In this document: positions 10,430 through 19,050 of the stretch, piece by piece
Numbering within the stretch: the stretch's first letter is position 1
Layout of the letters: the number at the start of each line of letters is the position of its first letter
From: an uncultured Oscillospiraceae bacterium
GTDB lineage: Bacteria > Bacillota > Clostridia > Oscillospirales > Ruminococcaceae
Assembly: GCA_934454435.1 (NCBI GenBank)
Contig: CAKSGA010000009.1
Coordinates: 1 to 40,068, forward strand
Direction of reading: 5' to 3'
DNA: 40,068 nucleotides
Position numbers and translations under genes: made by a program
Notes under the pieces: generated by a model
Told to the model about the DNA's origin: nothing
Database searches by the model: none
The model's input: only the letters and a program-made list of their open reading frames with translations

Positions 10430-11548
10430 TTAATTATTGTAATTTCCGCTGTAAATGCCCGTTATCATCAGGGAAAGGAAGCGGAAGTCGTTGCCAAGGT
10501 CTATTTCTTCGCCGGAGCCGTCGCCGTGGATCCTTACCACCGGGCGCAGCACATTCGTGTTGTGCTTCACTACCACGCCGTGGCGGCCGTCTGAAAGGGA
10601 TACCATCGTGCCCACGGGGTAGGGGTTGAAGGATCTCAGGAACGCTGCGACCACATCATAGTCAAAATGCAGACCGCAGCCGCCCAGCATGTATTCCTCG
10701 GTTTCCGCCACCGACCAGGGTCTGCGGTAGGGGCGGTTGGAGGTCAGTGCGTCGAACACGTCTGCAACGGTTATGATGCGTGCGATGAGCGGTATCTTTC
10801 TCCCGGCGAGCCCGGTAGGATAGCCGCTTCCGTCGAATTTCTCCTGGTGGAACAGGACGCCTGACAGAATGTTCGCATTGTAGCCGCCGGAGCGCTTGAG
10901 TATCTCATAGCCTATGTAGGGGTGCTGCTTTATCTTCTCGAACTCCTCGTCCGTGAGCTTTCCGGGCTTTACGATTATCTCGTGGTCTATGTTGGATTTG
11001 CCGATGTCGTGCAGCAGCGCAGCTATTATGACTTCCTTGATGTCCGGCTGCGGCATATGCAGCTCGTTTGCGATACTGGTGGACAGCATCGCCACACGAA
11101 GGCAGTGCTTGTAGGTGTAGTCGTCGTAGTTCTGCAGGGCGATCATCTGGTTGCCAAGATAGGAGGAGTCGTTTCCGATATCTACCAGAATATCATCGGC
11201 GATGCTGTCTACCTGCTCGATGGATTTCTTCGTGAGCTCCTTTATCTCGCCCTCGTTCTCGAACACCGAGCTGAGCTCCGTCAGCGCCTTTCCGATATGC
11301 TGGTTCTTGATCTGCTCGGCTTTCTGCGCATCGGAGAGTACCGGCTCAACCTTCTTGTCCTCCTTTGGTTCGTCGCCGCCTTTTATCGTGATGTTCTTGA
11401 TGCCCTTGCTTTTCAGCAGGTCTATCATGTCACGGGTGATCATAGTGCCTTTCATCAGCAGGGTCTTGTAGTCCTTTGCCGATGTGGAGGCAACGTCCTT
11501 TTCAAGCACCATTCCCTCGGTGACGTTTTCTATTGGTACTATCAGCAT
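10430..11548 (-). CDS. HD-GYP domain protein (probable cyclic-di-GMP phosphodiesterase)
   Basis: 372 residues. The N-terminal part (about 1-60) resembles the DUF3391-like lead-in of many HD-GYP proteins. An acidic linker and helix are followed by the HD-GYP core: His148 in YKHCLRVA, His180-Asp181 with Lys184, His209, the GSGYP motif at 240-244, Asp263 in VADVFDAL, and RPYR. The expected His-His pair before the GYP loop reads His234-Gln235-Glu236, so one likely metal ligand is replaced. A short beta-rich C-terminal extension follows (VVVKHNTNVLRPVVRI, similar to tails in clostridial HD-GYP proteins). Cyclic-di-GMP cleavage is the family role; activity with the altered ligand is uncertain. Confidence 0.9.
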   Translation of the reverse strand: MLIVPIENVTEGMVLEKDVASTSAKDYKTLLMKGTMITRDMIDLLKSKGIKNITIKGGDEPKEDKKVEPVLSDAQKAEQIKNQHIGKALTELSSVFENEGEIKELTKKSIEQVDSIADDILVDIGNDSSYLGNQMIALQNYDDYTYKHCLRVAMLSTSIANELHMPQPDIKEVIIAALLHDIGKSNIDHEIIVKPGKLTDEEFEKIKQHPYIGYEILKRSGGYNANILSGVLFHQEKFDGSGYPTGLAGRKIPLIARIITVADVFDALTSNRPYRRPWSVAETEEYMLGGCGLHFDYDVVAAFLRSFNPYPVGTMVSLSDGRHGVVVKHNTNVLRPVVRIHGDGSGEEIDLGNDFRFLSLMITGIYSGNYNN

Positions 11549-11567
11549 GGCGGCACCTCCATTCGGA

Positions 11568-12473
11568 TCAGCCCCACAGCGGTGCGGGGTAGATACCTGC
11601 GTTGATACTGTCCTTCAGTGTTTCCCGGGCGGAGTCCACGTCCGCCTCGTAGGTTATGCCGAACCAGCGGCTGTCGGTGGTGAGGTTCTGCACTTTCAGA
11701 GCAGAACCGTTTATTTCTGCGTCCACGGCGTCCGCTATGGTGAGCTCCGATGTCGGGTCGTCTGCGGGGAGTTTTTCCAGAAATGCCGAGAGCTGTCTTT
11801 CAAGCCTCGGGAGAAAATCCGCCCCGAATCCCCACATGCTCATGGAAACCGTGTCGTTTTCGTTGAGTACACGCAGCTCGCCGCAGTGGTCGCCGGAGAT
11901 AACGCCGTCAGCGCCCCGTGCGATCTTCTTTGTTTCTTCTACCTTGGTGAGAAGCCCATGTTCGTCTGTGCAGCATATGCCACGGTTCACCGCTCCGTAT
12001 TCGGACAGGGTATTCTTCAGCATGAACCCTACGGAGCATGCGTCTGCGGTGAAATCGCTCAGAAATACCCCGAGCCTGCGGAAAGCGTCCTGCCCGTAGA
12101 AATCGTCTGCGTTGACTATCGCAAACGGGCCGTCCAGGACGTCACGGCAGCACCACAGCGCCTGAGCGGTGCCCCAGGGCTTTCTGCGCCCGGGGAAATC
12201 CCCTCTTCGCACCGGAAGCTGGTCAGGGGACTGGAATACGTAATCCGTCTGAATGCGCTTTTCGACCCGTTTTCCTATCGTGGACCTGAACAGTTCCTCG
12301 ATATCCCGGCGTATGATGAACACCACCCGGTCGAACCCGGCACGCATTGCGTCATAAACGGAGTAATCTATCAGAAGCTCGCCGTCCGGACCGAGCTTTT
12401 CGAGCTGCTTTATCCTTGTGCCGAAGCGTGTTCCCATACCCGCCGCAAGGACTACTAACGTCATTTTTGCCAT
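11568..12473 (-). CDS. Nucleotidyltransferase family protein (sugar-phosphate type)
   Basis: 301 residues from ATG 12471-12473, which lies just behind GGGGGTG; an ATG 36 bases earlier has no ribosome site. The glycine-rich nucleotide-binding loop LAAGMGTRFG sits at residues 6-15 and the product or metal motif NADDFYG follows the KPWGTAQAL loop. That is the Rossmann-like core of nucleoside triphosphate:sugar-phosphate transferases. It lacks a left-handed beta-helix tail, so it is not a GlmU or GlgC type, and I cannot name the sugar. The 106-bp gap before it holds only a weak GATCCGG inverted repeat (12514-12537). Confidence 0.85.
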   Translation of the reverse strand: MAKMTLVVLAAGMGTRFGTRIKQLEKLGPDGELLIDYSVYDAMRAGFDRVVFIIRRDIEELFRSTIGKRVEKRIQTDYVFQSPDQLPVRRGDFPGRRKPWGTAQALWCCRDVLDGPFAIVNADDFYGQDAFRRLGVFLSDFTADACSVGFMLKNTLSEYGAVNRGICCTDEHGLLTKVEETKKIARGADGVISGDHCGELRVLNENDTVSMSMWGFGADFLPRLERQLSAFLEKLPADDPTSELTIADAVDAEINGSALKVQNLTTDSRWFGITYEADVDSARETLKDSINAGIYPAPLWG

Positions 12474-12579
12474 AATACACCCCCTTGTGTATGACCCGGA
12501 AAGCATCACTCAAGATCCGGAAGCACTGAGCCGGATCCGCAGATGTATTCCGGACCTCCTCCTATGCAGAAATGATCTG

Positions 12580-15213
12580 TTACTTCAGACCTTCGATGGA
12601 AGCGTTGATCTTTGCGAGCTTCTCTTCTGCCTTTGCGAGCTTGGTACGCTCGTTTTCTATCTGCTGTGCCGGAGCCTTTGCAAGGAAGCCGGGGTTGTTC
12701 AGCTTCTTTGACAGGAACTCGATGTCCTTTTCAGCGGCTTTCTTTTCCTTGTCAAGACGTGCGAGCTCCTTATCCTTGTCGACCAGCTCGCCCATCGGGA
12801 TAAATACCCGGGCGGAGTCGGTAACAACGGTCATCATGCCGTCTGAAACCTCAGCCTTTTCGGTGACGGTGAAGTCGCCTGCGCCTGCCAGCTTCTCAAA
12901 GAACCTGCGGCAGTCGGTGAAAAGCTGTGTGAACTGCGTTTCAACGGTCATCGTTACCTTCTTTGACGGAGGAACGTTGAGCTCGTTGCGCTGTACACGG
13001 ATAGACTTGATCGCATTCACAACACGGGAGAACTCCTCGGCAGCCTCGCCGAAGTGGAGCTTCTCGTCATACTCACACCACTTGGCTACCATAATGCTCT
13101 CGCTCTCTGTGCCGGGCATGGACTGCCATATCTCCTCGGTGATGAACGGCATGAACGGGTGCAGCAGCTTCAGTATACCCTGCATGATGTATACGAGCAC
13201 GTTCTGTGCGGCGAGCGCAGACTCTCCGCCCTCTGCGATACGGGGCTTGGTGAGCTCGATGTACCAGTCGCAGTAAACGTCCCAGATGAAGTCGGTGAGG
13301 TTCTGTACGGCAACGCCGAGCTCGAATGCTTCAAGATTTGACGTTACGCTCTTTACGGTGTCGTTGTAGAGGCTCAGCACCCACTTGTCCTCGATGGGGA
13401 GGTTCTCCGGAAGCACCGGTGTGCCGAAGTCCTCGGGGAGGTTCATCAGAATGTACCTGGAAGCGTTCCAGAGCTTGTTTGCGAAGTTCCTGGAGTTCGT
13501 TACCTTGGTTTCCGTCCAGCGCATGTCGTTGCCGGGAGCATTGCCGGTCACAAGGGTCAGACGGAGTGCGTCTGCACCGTACTTGTCGATTATCTCCAGC
13601 GGGTCAACGCCGTTGCCCAGGGACTTGGACATCTTGCGGCCCTGCTCGTCACGTACCAGACCGTGTATCAGAACGTCCTTGAACGGCTTCTGACCGGTGT
13701 GCTCCAGACCGGAGAATATCATTCTTGCTACCCAGAACGGGATAATATCGTAGCCTGTTACCAGGGTGTTGGTGGGATAGAAGTAGTCCATCTCGGGGGT
13801 CTTGTCCGGCCAGCCGAGCGTGGAGAACGGCCACAGCGCAGAGCTGAACCATGTATCGAGGGTATCCTCGTCCTGCTTTACGGGAGCGCCGCACTTCGGG
13901 CACTTCTCCAGCGGGTCAAGGGAGATGGCGGTGTGCTTGCAGGAGGGGTTCTGGCAGTAGTATGCCGGGATCCTGTGACCCCACCAGAGCTGACGGGAAA
14001 TGCACCAGTCACGGATATTCTCCATCCAGTAGAGATAGCCGTTCTCAAAGCGTTTCGGGATATAGCGCAGTTCGCCGGACTTTACAACGTCGATGGCAGG
14101 CTGTGCGAGCTCCTTCATGGAAACGAACCACTGAAGGGAAGCCCTCGGCTCTACGGTGGTGCCGCAGCGCTGGCAGCAGCCGACATTGTGCCTGTGGGGC
14201 TCGACCTTTACGAGGAGTCCCTGTGCGTCGAGGTCTGCGACCATCTGCTTTCTTGCCTCGTAGCGGTCCATGCCTGCGTACTTGCCGCCGACATCGGCGC
14301 TGATGGTTGCGTCGTCGTTCATCATGGAGATGACCGGGAGGTCGTGGCGCTGGCCAACCATGAAGTCGTTGGGGTCGTGCGCCGGGGTTATCTTAACAAC
14401 GCCGGTACCGAATTCCATGTCAACATACTCGTCTGCGATGACGGGTATCTCACGGTCGGTGAGGGGGAGCTTCACCATCTTGCCGACGATGTTCCTGTAG
14501 CGCTCATCGTTGGGGTTTACCGCAAGGGCGGAGTCTCCGAGCAGCGTTTCCGGACGGGTGGTTGCGATCTCGACAGCGCCGGAACCGTCAGCCAGGGGAT
14601 AGTTGATGTGCCAGAAGAAGCCGTCCTGCTCCTCGTACTCGCACTCGATGTCAGAGATGGAGGTCTTGCAGTTCGGGCACCAGTTGATCATTCTTACGCC
14701 GTGGTAGATGAGCCCCTTGTTGTAGAGGTCCATGAACACCTTCTGAACGGCTCTGGAGCAGCCCTCGTCCAGTGTGAAGCGCTCACGCTTCCAGTCGCAG
14801 GAGCTGCCCAGCTTCTTGAGCTGCTGGACGATACGTCCGCCGTAGACACGCTTCCAGTCCCAGGCACGCTTGAGGAATTCCTCTCTGCCTATCTGTTCCT
14901 TGGTGAGTCCCTCTTCCTTCATCTTGCCTACGATCTTTGCCTCGGTAGCGATGGAAGCGTGGTCAGTTCCCGGGAGCCACAGGGCAGAGTAGCCCTGCAT
15001 TCTTCTCCAGCGGATAAGGATATCCTGGAGGGTGTTGTCCAGCGCATGGCCCATGTGGAGCTGTCCGGTGATGTTGGGCGGGGGGATAACGATGGTGTAG
15101 GGCTTTTTCTTGGGGTCTATCTCGGCGTGGAAGTAACCCTTTTCCTCCCAGTTATGATAGATACGGTCCTCGAATTCCTTCGGGGCGTAGGTCTTTGCAA
15201 GTTCCTTTCTCAT
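12580..15213 (-). CDS. valS: Valyl-tRNA synthetase
   Basis: Class I aminoacyl-tRNA synthetase of 877 residues, normal length, charging tRNA-Val and editing mischarged Thr. The HIGH box is HMGH (53-56) after PPPNITGQL, and KMSKS is at 527-531. Paired cysteines in NWCPNCKTS and in CQNPSCKH...CPKCGAP look like zinc-binding inserts. The editing domain lies between them, and a charged coiled-coil arm ends the protein (about 810-877). Only 38 bp separate it from rqcH, leaving no space for a T-box leader. Supply is thus tied to the operon promoter at 18751-18779. Confidence 0.98.
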   Translation of the reverse strand: MRKELAKTYAPKEFEDRIYHNWEEKGYFHAEIDPKKKPYTIVIPPPNITGQLHMGHALDNTLQDILIRWRRMQGYSALWLPGTDHASIATEAKIVGKMKEEGLTKEQIGREEFLKRAWDWKRVYGGRIVQQLKKLGSSCDWKRERFTLDEGCSRAVQKVFMDLYNKGLIYHGVRMINWCPNCKTSISDIECEYEEQDGFFWHINYPLADGSGAVEIATTRPETLLGDSALAVNPNDERYRNIVGKMVKLPLTDREIPVIADEYVDMEFGTGVVKITPAHDPNDFMVGQRHDLPVISMMNDDATISADVGGKYAGMDRYEARKQMVADLDAQGLLVKVEPHRHNVGCCQRCGTTVEPRASLQWFVSMKELAQPAIDVVKSGELRYIPKRFENGYLYWMENIRDWCISRQLWWGHRIPAYYCQNPSCKHTAISLDPLEKCPKCGAPVKQDEDTLDTWFSSALWPFSTLGWPDKTPEMDYFYPTNTLVTGYDIIPFWVARMIFSGLEHTGQKPFKDVLIHGLVRDEQGRKMSKSLGNGVDPLEIIDKYGADALRLTLVTGNAPGNDMRWTETKVTNSRNFANKLWNASRYILMNLPEDFGTPVLPENLPIEDKWVLSLYNDTVKSVTSNLEAFELGVAVQNLTDFIWDVYCDWYIELTKPRIAEGGESALAAQNVLVYIMQGILKLLHPFMPFITEEIWQSMPGTESESIMVAKWCEYDEKLHFGEAAEEFSRVVNAIKSIRVQRNELNVPPSKKVTMTVETQFTQLFTDCRRFFEKLAGAGDFTVTEKAEVSDGMMTVVTDSARVFIPMGELVDKDKELARLDKEKKAAEKDIEFLSKKLNNPGFLAKAPAQQIENERTKLAKAEEKLAKINASIEGLK

Positions 15214-15251
15214 TGCAATGTTGTCCTTTCGTTTATCTTTACGCTTCTGCG

Positions 15252-17009
15252 TTATTTGGCTCTGAGTGACTCCACCAGGGCTTCGTCCGGGGTGACGTAC
15301 ATCGTGCGGTTGTTCGTGAATATCACCATGCCGGGCTTTGCGCCTGCCGGCTTCTTGACGAACTTCACCGCTACATAGTCCACCGGGACGCCGGAACCGC
15401 TGCGCCCCTTTGAGTGGAACGCTGCGAGCTGTGCCGCTTCAAACAGGGTCTGCTCGCCGGGCTGTCTGCCCTCGGTGCGTATTATTACGTGGGAGCCCGC
15501 TATTCCCTGGGTGTGGAGCCATATGTCCGCAGCCCTGGCGGTCTTTAGTGTGAGCTGATCGTTCTGGCGGTTGTTCCTGCCCACCAGTATCTCGAATCCC
15601 TCGCTGGAGCGGAAACGCAGCGGTTCCGAGGTCTTTTTGACCTTTTCGTCAGCCCGCACTCCGCCCTTGAGATAACCCTGCTCCCGGAGCTCCCGGCGTA
15701 TCTCTGCAAGGTCCATCTCGCTGTCTGTACGGCTGGCTGCGTCAAACACGCTGTCGATGTATATGAGCTCCTGCTGACCCTTTGCGATGAGCTCGGTCAG
15801 CTTCTTTTCGGCGGTGTCCAGCTTGCGGTATTCGGTGTAGTATTTCTGGGCGTTCTGCGCAGGGGTCAGGCGTGGGTCAAGCTGTATCTCGACCGGCTCG
15901 CCGGTGGTGAAATCCTCCAGAACCGCCTTGCTCTGTCCCTTTTCAAGACGCCATATATTCGCATTTATAAGGTCGCCCCGGACTCGGAAAACCTCCCGCT
16001 CTGAGCATTCGGCAAGCTCTTTTTTCTGGAGCTCCAGCTTCCTTGAAACACGCTCGTAGCTGTTCATCAGGAGCTTCAGCAGGTCATGGGCACGCTGCCT
16101 TGTGCGCTCGGAACGGTCCTGCGAAGCGAAGAACTCGTCCAGCAGGCCGTTTGCGGTGTCGCAGTGGCTTATCACCATGGAGGTGGAGTACTGCTCTATA
16201 TTGATGAAGCAAAGGTCCTTTTTCTTCCCGCCCGGCTCTGAAACTATCGTGAAGCAGCATTCGCCGCCGTTCAGGGCGGACTTTATCCTGCCGAGAATAA
16301 ACCGCAGCCGGTCCCTTGCGCTGTCGGTGAGGGAGCTGCACACGGCGTCCACGTCCTTTGCGGAGTACCAGGCGATCTCTCTTGTCAGTATCGGGGAAAC
16401 GCCCTCCAGTACTGACGTCAGCTTCTTGCATAGGCGTTCGGGGCTGTCCTTGACTGCTTCCAGCACTTGTTCAGGAGTGCAGTCAAGCAGGCATAGCCTG
16501 TCCTGCCTCGGGGGAGCTTCGTACTGGATCCCCGGGAGGACACGGCGGACGGAGGAGATATCGTCGGTTATGCGCTTGACGCTGTCGATGACCCTGCCGT
16601 CACGTACTAATATAATGTTGCTGTGCCGCCCCATTATCTCGGCTATTACCGTGTTCGTGACGATATCGCCGATCTCGTTCGTGCACTCAAAGTCCAGTGA
16701 GATTATGCGCTCCAGCCCGTCCTGGCGTATCGCTATCAGCTTACCGCCGCCGAGGTGCTTTCTCAGCAGCATGCAGAACATGGGCGGCTGCTGCGGGTTC
16801 TCAAAGGAAGCGGAGGTGAGGTCCACCCGGGCGCTGACGCTGTTCGCAGAAAGCACCACTTTTTTTCCGCCGTCCCGGTAGGTCCGCAGGGAAATGACGA
16901 TCTCCTCACGGGAAGGCTGATACACCTTGTCCACCCGGGCGCCGATAAGCGGCTGAAGCTCGTTCGTTACTATATGAAGAAATGCGCCGTCAAGCGACAA
17001 GTATCTCAA
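15252..17009 (-). CDS. rqcH: Rqc2/RqcH (NEMF/NFACT) ribosome quality-control factor
   Basis: 585 residues with the full NFACT layout. The N-terminal NFACT-N domain (MRYLSLDGAFLHIVTNEL..., with the EIMGRHSNIILV signature) is followed by a helix-hairpin section, a long charged coiled coil (about 300-430), and a C-terminal NFACT-R domain (DIWLHTQGIAGSHVII). Older annotation calls it fibronectin-binding protein. Family members bind stalled 50S subunits carrying peptidyl-tRNA and recruit tRNA-Ala to add C-terminal alanine degrons. It lies 18 bp after the nif3-like gene and before valS, in a translation-centred operon. Confidence 0.94.
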   Translation of the reverse strand: MRYLSLDGAFLHIVTNELQPLIGARVDKVYQPSREEIVISLRTYRDGGKKVVLSANSVSARVDLTSASFENPQQPPMFCMLLRKHLGGGKLIAIRQDGLERIISLDFECTNEIGDIVTNTVIAEIMGRHSNIILVRDGRVIDSVKRITDDISSVRRVLPGIQYEAPPRQDRLCLLDCTPEQVLEAVKDSPERLCKKLTSVLEGVSPILTREIAWYSAKDVDAVCSSLTDSARDRLRFILGRIKSALNGGECCFTIVSEPGGKKKDLCFINIEQYSTSMVISHCDTANGLLDEFFASQDRSERTRQRAHDLLKLLMNSYERVSRKLELQKKELAECSEREVFRVRGDLINANIWRLEKGQSKAVLEDFTTGEPVEIQLDPRLTPAQNAQKYYTEYRKLDTAEKKLTELIAKGQQELIYIDSVFDAASRTDSEMDLAEIRRELREQGYLKGGVRADEKVKKTSEPLRFRSSEGFEILVGRNNRQNDQLTLKTARAADIWLHTQGIAGSHVIIRTEGRQPGEQTLFEAAQLAAFHSKGRSGSGVPVDYVAVKFVKKPAGAKPGMVIFTNNRTMYVTPDEALVESLRAK

Positions 17010-17027
17010 CCCCTTTCATATCATGTT

Positions 17028-17804
17028 TCAGACGTAGCTGCACGGCTCGTGCTCGCAGTCCGGCGTGAACACCGGTATCTCCGGGAATGCACGGCTGAGC
17101 AGCGTTGCAATACGGTGCGAAGCGCACTTTTCGGTACCGTAGTGTCCGGCGTCGATGAGCGCCATTCCGGAGTTCACGGCCTCTACCCAGACGGAGTGCT
17201 TAACGTCGCCGGTAACAAGCGCCTGGCAGCCGAGTTCCTTTGCCCTCTGGAGAAGATCTCCGCCGGAGCCGGAGCACACGCCGACACGGGTTATGGCGTG
17301 CACGCTGCCCTCGCAGTACTTTACGCTTTCAAGGTCGAGGGAGCTCTTGCAATGCTCTGCAAGCGCCTTTGCAGTGAACCCGAGGGGCAGGTCGGCGATA
17401 CCGCCTATGCCAAGCCCGTTGGGCTGGGTCTGTTCCAGGACGCCGGTGCTCTCCCAGCCGAGGAGCTCCATGAGAGCGTCGTTCACTCCGGCTTCGCACA
17501 TGTCGAAGTTCGTATGTATCGCAATTGCGCTGATGTCGTTGCGCACCAGGGAGTACACCGGACTGCCGGCGAGCACCCTTTTCATCGGGTGGAATATTAC
17601 CGGGTGGTGGGAAACTATCAGGTCCGCATTTTTCGACACTGCTTCATTAATAATATCTTCTGTTATATCAAGACAGGCGGCTATCCCTGTGACCGCTGCG
17701 CCGGAATCCCCGGTGAGAAGTCCCACGTTGTCGTAGCTTTCCGCTGTGGAGAGCGGTGCCACCGTGTTCAGGAAGCCAAGCACCTGATCTACTGTTGCTG
17801 CCAT
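17028..17804 (-). CDS. Nif3-like dinuclear metal centre protein
   Basis: 258 residues of the NIF3/YqfO family. Metal-binding signatures are seen: the SHHPVIFHPMKRV block at about 64-76, AIHTNFDMCEAGVND, and the C-terminal DAGHYGTEKCA. Homologues form toroidal hexamers with two metal ions; the reaction is not well defined, though GTP cyclohydrolase-like roles have been suggested. It directly follows trmK by 11 bp, a pairing kept across Firmicutes. The short length lacks the PII-like insert present in B. subtilis YqfO. Confidence 0.93.
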   Translation of the reverse strand: MAATVDQVLGFLNTVAPLSTAESYDNVGLLTGDSGAAVTGIAACLDITEDIINEAVSKNADLIVSHHPVIFHPMKRVLAGSPVYSLVRNDISAIAIHTNFDMCEAGVNDALMELLGWESTGVLEQTQPNGLGIGGIADLPLGFTAKALAEHCKSSLDLESVKYCEGSVHAITRVGVCSGSGGDLLQRAKELGCQALVTGDVKHSVWVEAVNSGMALIDAGHYGTEKCASHRIATLLSRAFPEIPVFTPDCEHEPCSYV

Positions 17805-17815
17805 GTTGCCTCCGT

Positions 17816-18481
17816 TCAGTGTTGGTTTTCGTATTTCTGCGCCAGCGCAGTGATGTTTCCGGCAAGAGTGCGCAGTTCGCCGATACGGCTGCTGTCCGTA
17901 TGGGAGCGTTCCATTCCGGCGGCGTTCTTTTCCAGCTTTTCCGCAATATGGCGGAGCATGGCGGGGTCAGTTATCTTACCGCACAGACAGAAAAGCTCGT
18001 CCGGCTCGGAAACGGCACCTGAATATCTGACAAGCATTACGGTATAGAAGCGCCCGTCGTCTACGGCGGTGCGTTCCTCGGTTATCTCGAAGCCGCTGCG
18101 GCAGAGTTCCCTGCGCAGTACCTCTGCCTTGGTCATGGGCTGCAGAATGAACCGGGTGTCCTCAGACAGAAATCTGCACCCGGAGATTATCTTCATGATA
18201 AGCTCGCCGCCCATGCCGCATATCACGACATCGTCGGCATAGTCTATCTTTTCAAGTCCATCTGAAAGCACGGCGGTGACATTGGTCACACCCTGCTCTG
18301 CGATAGTGCGCCTTGCGGCGGAAAGAGGCCCTTCCTTCACATCAGAAGCAATGACCTCCTTTGCGCCGTTCTGCGCAAGATAGCAGGCGAGCAGCGCATG
18401 GTCGGTCCCCACGTCGCAGACGGTGACCCCTCTGCGGCAGAGTCCGGCGGCGGTGCTCAGCCTGCTTGTGAGTTTTACCAT
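17816..18481 (-). CDS. trmK: tRNA (adenine-22 N1)-methyltransferase
   Basis: 221 residues of the TrmK/YqfN family, which methylates N1 of A22 in the tRNA D-arm using S-adenosylmethionine. The Rossmann SAM-binding loop is CDVGTDHALLACYL (about residues 23-36), followed by the acidic ribose contact in IASDVKEGPL and the family motif VICGMGGELI. Its ATG shares one base with the stop of the DUF1858 gene (TAATG), indicating coupled translation. The TrmK-Nif3 neighbourhood supports the call. Confidence 0.94.
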   Translation of the reverse strand: MVKLTSRLSTAAGLCRRGVTVCDVGTDHALLACYLAQNGAKEVIASDVKEGPLSAARRTIAEQGVTNVTAVLSDGLEKIDYADDVVICGMGGELIMKIISGCRFLSEDTRFILQPMTKAEVLRRELCRSGFEITEERTAVDDGRFYTVMLVRYSGAVSEPDELFCLCGKITDPAMLRHIAEKLEKNAAGMERSHTDSSRIGELRTLAGNITALAQKYENQH

Positions 18482-18681
18482 TATTCGCCGATGACTGCGT
18501 TGAGCTGCTCTACGATCTCGTCAGCGTCCACGCCGTGTACCATGCATGCCTGCTCTACGGTCTCGCCACGGGAAGCCGGGCAGCCCAGGCAGTGCATTCC
18601 CATGCTGAAGAAGATGGGAGCGGCAGCCTCGCCTGCTACATCGAGAATATCACCGATAACTGTATCCTTTGTTACTTTCAT
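18481..18681 (-). CDS. DUF1858 small cysteine-containing protein
   Basis: 66 residues from ATG 18679-18681, which has AAAGGA 9 nt upstream; ATG codons six and eighteen bases earlier are also open. The sequence KVTKDTVIGDILD... followed by MHCLGCPASRGETVEQAC and a C-terminal helix is the DUF1858 pattern, also found at the N-terminus of hybrid cluster-type proteins. The CxxC pair and third Cys could bind a metal or a cluster. Function is unknown. It opens the trmK-nif3-rqcH-valS unit. Confidence 0.85.
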   Translation of the reverse strand: MKVTKDTVIGDILDVAGEAAAPIFFSMGMHCLGCPASRGETVEQACMVHGVDADEIVEQLNAVIGE

Positions 18682-18750
18682 GTTCATATTTCCTTTCATT
18701 TTGAGCTTTTCCCTGCGTTTTTGCCGCAGAGAGATAAATATACATGATAT

Positions 18751-18779
18751 ATTATATCACAGCTTTTCTATTTTGTCCA
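18751..18779 (-). promoter_or_regulatory. Sigma-A promoter of the DUF1858-trmK-rqcH-valS unit
   Basis: On the minus strand TGGACA (18774-18779) and a perfect TATAAT (18751-18756) are separated by 17 bp. A TG one base before the -10 makes it an extended -10. The start would be near 18744. A small CTGCG/CGCAG hairpin lies in the leader. It is divergent from the SRP RNA promoter about 65 bp away. Confidence 0.9.
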
Positions 18780-18842
18780 GTAGTAATTCTGATTATTAAC
18801 CGGTGCGTTTTCCGGACATGAAATTTAATTTTTCAAAACTAC

Positions 18843-18871
18843 TTGATTTTTTCTGCAAGATAGAGTATAAT
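18843..18871 (+). promoter_or_regulatory. Promoter of the SRP RNA gene
   Basis: TTGATT (18843-18848) and a perfect TATAAT (18866-18871) with a 17-bp spacer. The predicted start, about 18878-18882, coincides with the first paired base of the SRP RNA helix. It is also the only clear promoter ahead of dnaX. Confidence 0.9.
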
Positions 18872-18880
18872 AGATGATGT

Positions 18881-19012
18881 AAATGCTCTCGCTTATGGGG
18901 GCAGGCCCTGTGCAACAGAGTGCTGTGAACCATGTCAGGCGGGGAACCGAGCAGCATTAAGCGGTCATCTCTGTGTGCCGCAGCAAGCCTGTTCCCATAA
19001 TCGAGGGCATTT
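18881..19012 (+). ncRNA. ffs: Small signal recognition particle RNA (4.5S type)
   Basis: A single long hairpin. AAATGCTCTC (18881-18890) pairs with GAGGGCATTT (19003-19012), and further in, GGGGGCAGGC pairs with GCCTGTTCCC. The apex carries the universally conserved SRP domain IV signature: GTCAGG, a GGGGAAC tetraloop region, then GAGCAGC on the return strand. This binds Ffh for targeting membrane proteins. It lacks an Alu domain, so it is the short bacterial form. A U-rich stretch (ATATTTTTATTTTTT) follows the helix and may end the RNA while letting some polymerase continue into dnaX. Placement just before dnaX is common in Firmicutes. Exact ends are approximate. Confidence 0.95.
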
Positions 19013-19050
19013 ATATTTTTATTTTTTATCCGGAAAAGGGGGCGGCGGCT

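Noticed and set aside
15214..15251. T-box leader for valS
   Set aside because: Only 38 bp separate valS from rqcH; no T-box sequence or antiterminator can fit.
13663..15378. 571-codon open frame on the plus strand opposite valS, and similar long frames opposite rpoC and atpA
   Set aside because: All lie within secure genes on the other strand; they arise from codon bias.
18973..19050. Longer N-terminus for DnaX beginning inside the SRP RNA
   Set aside because: It would require translating the SRP RNA helix; TTG 19051 has a ribosome site and gives the expected N-terminus.
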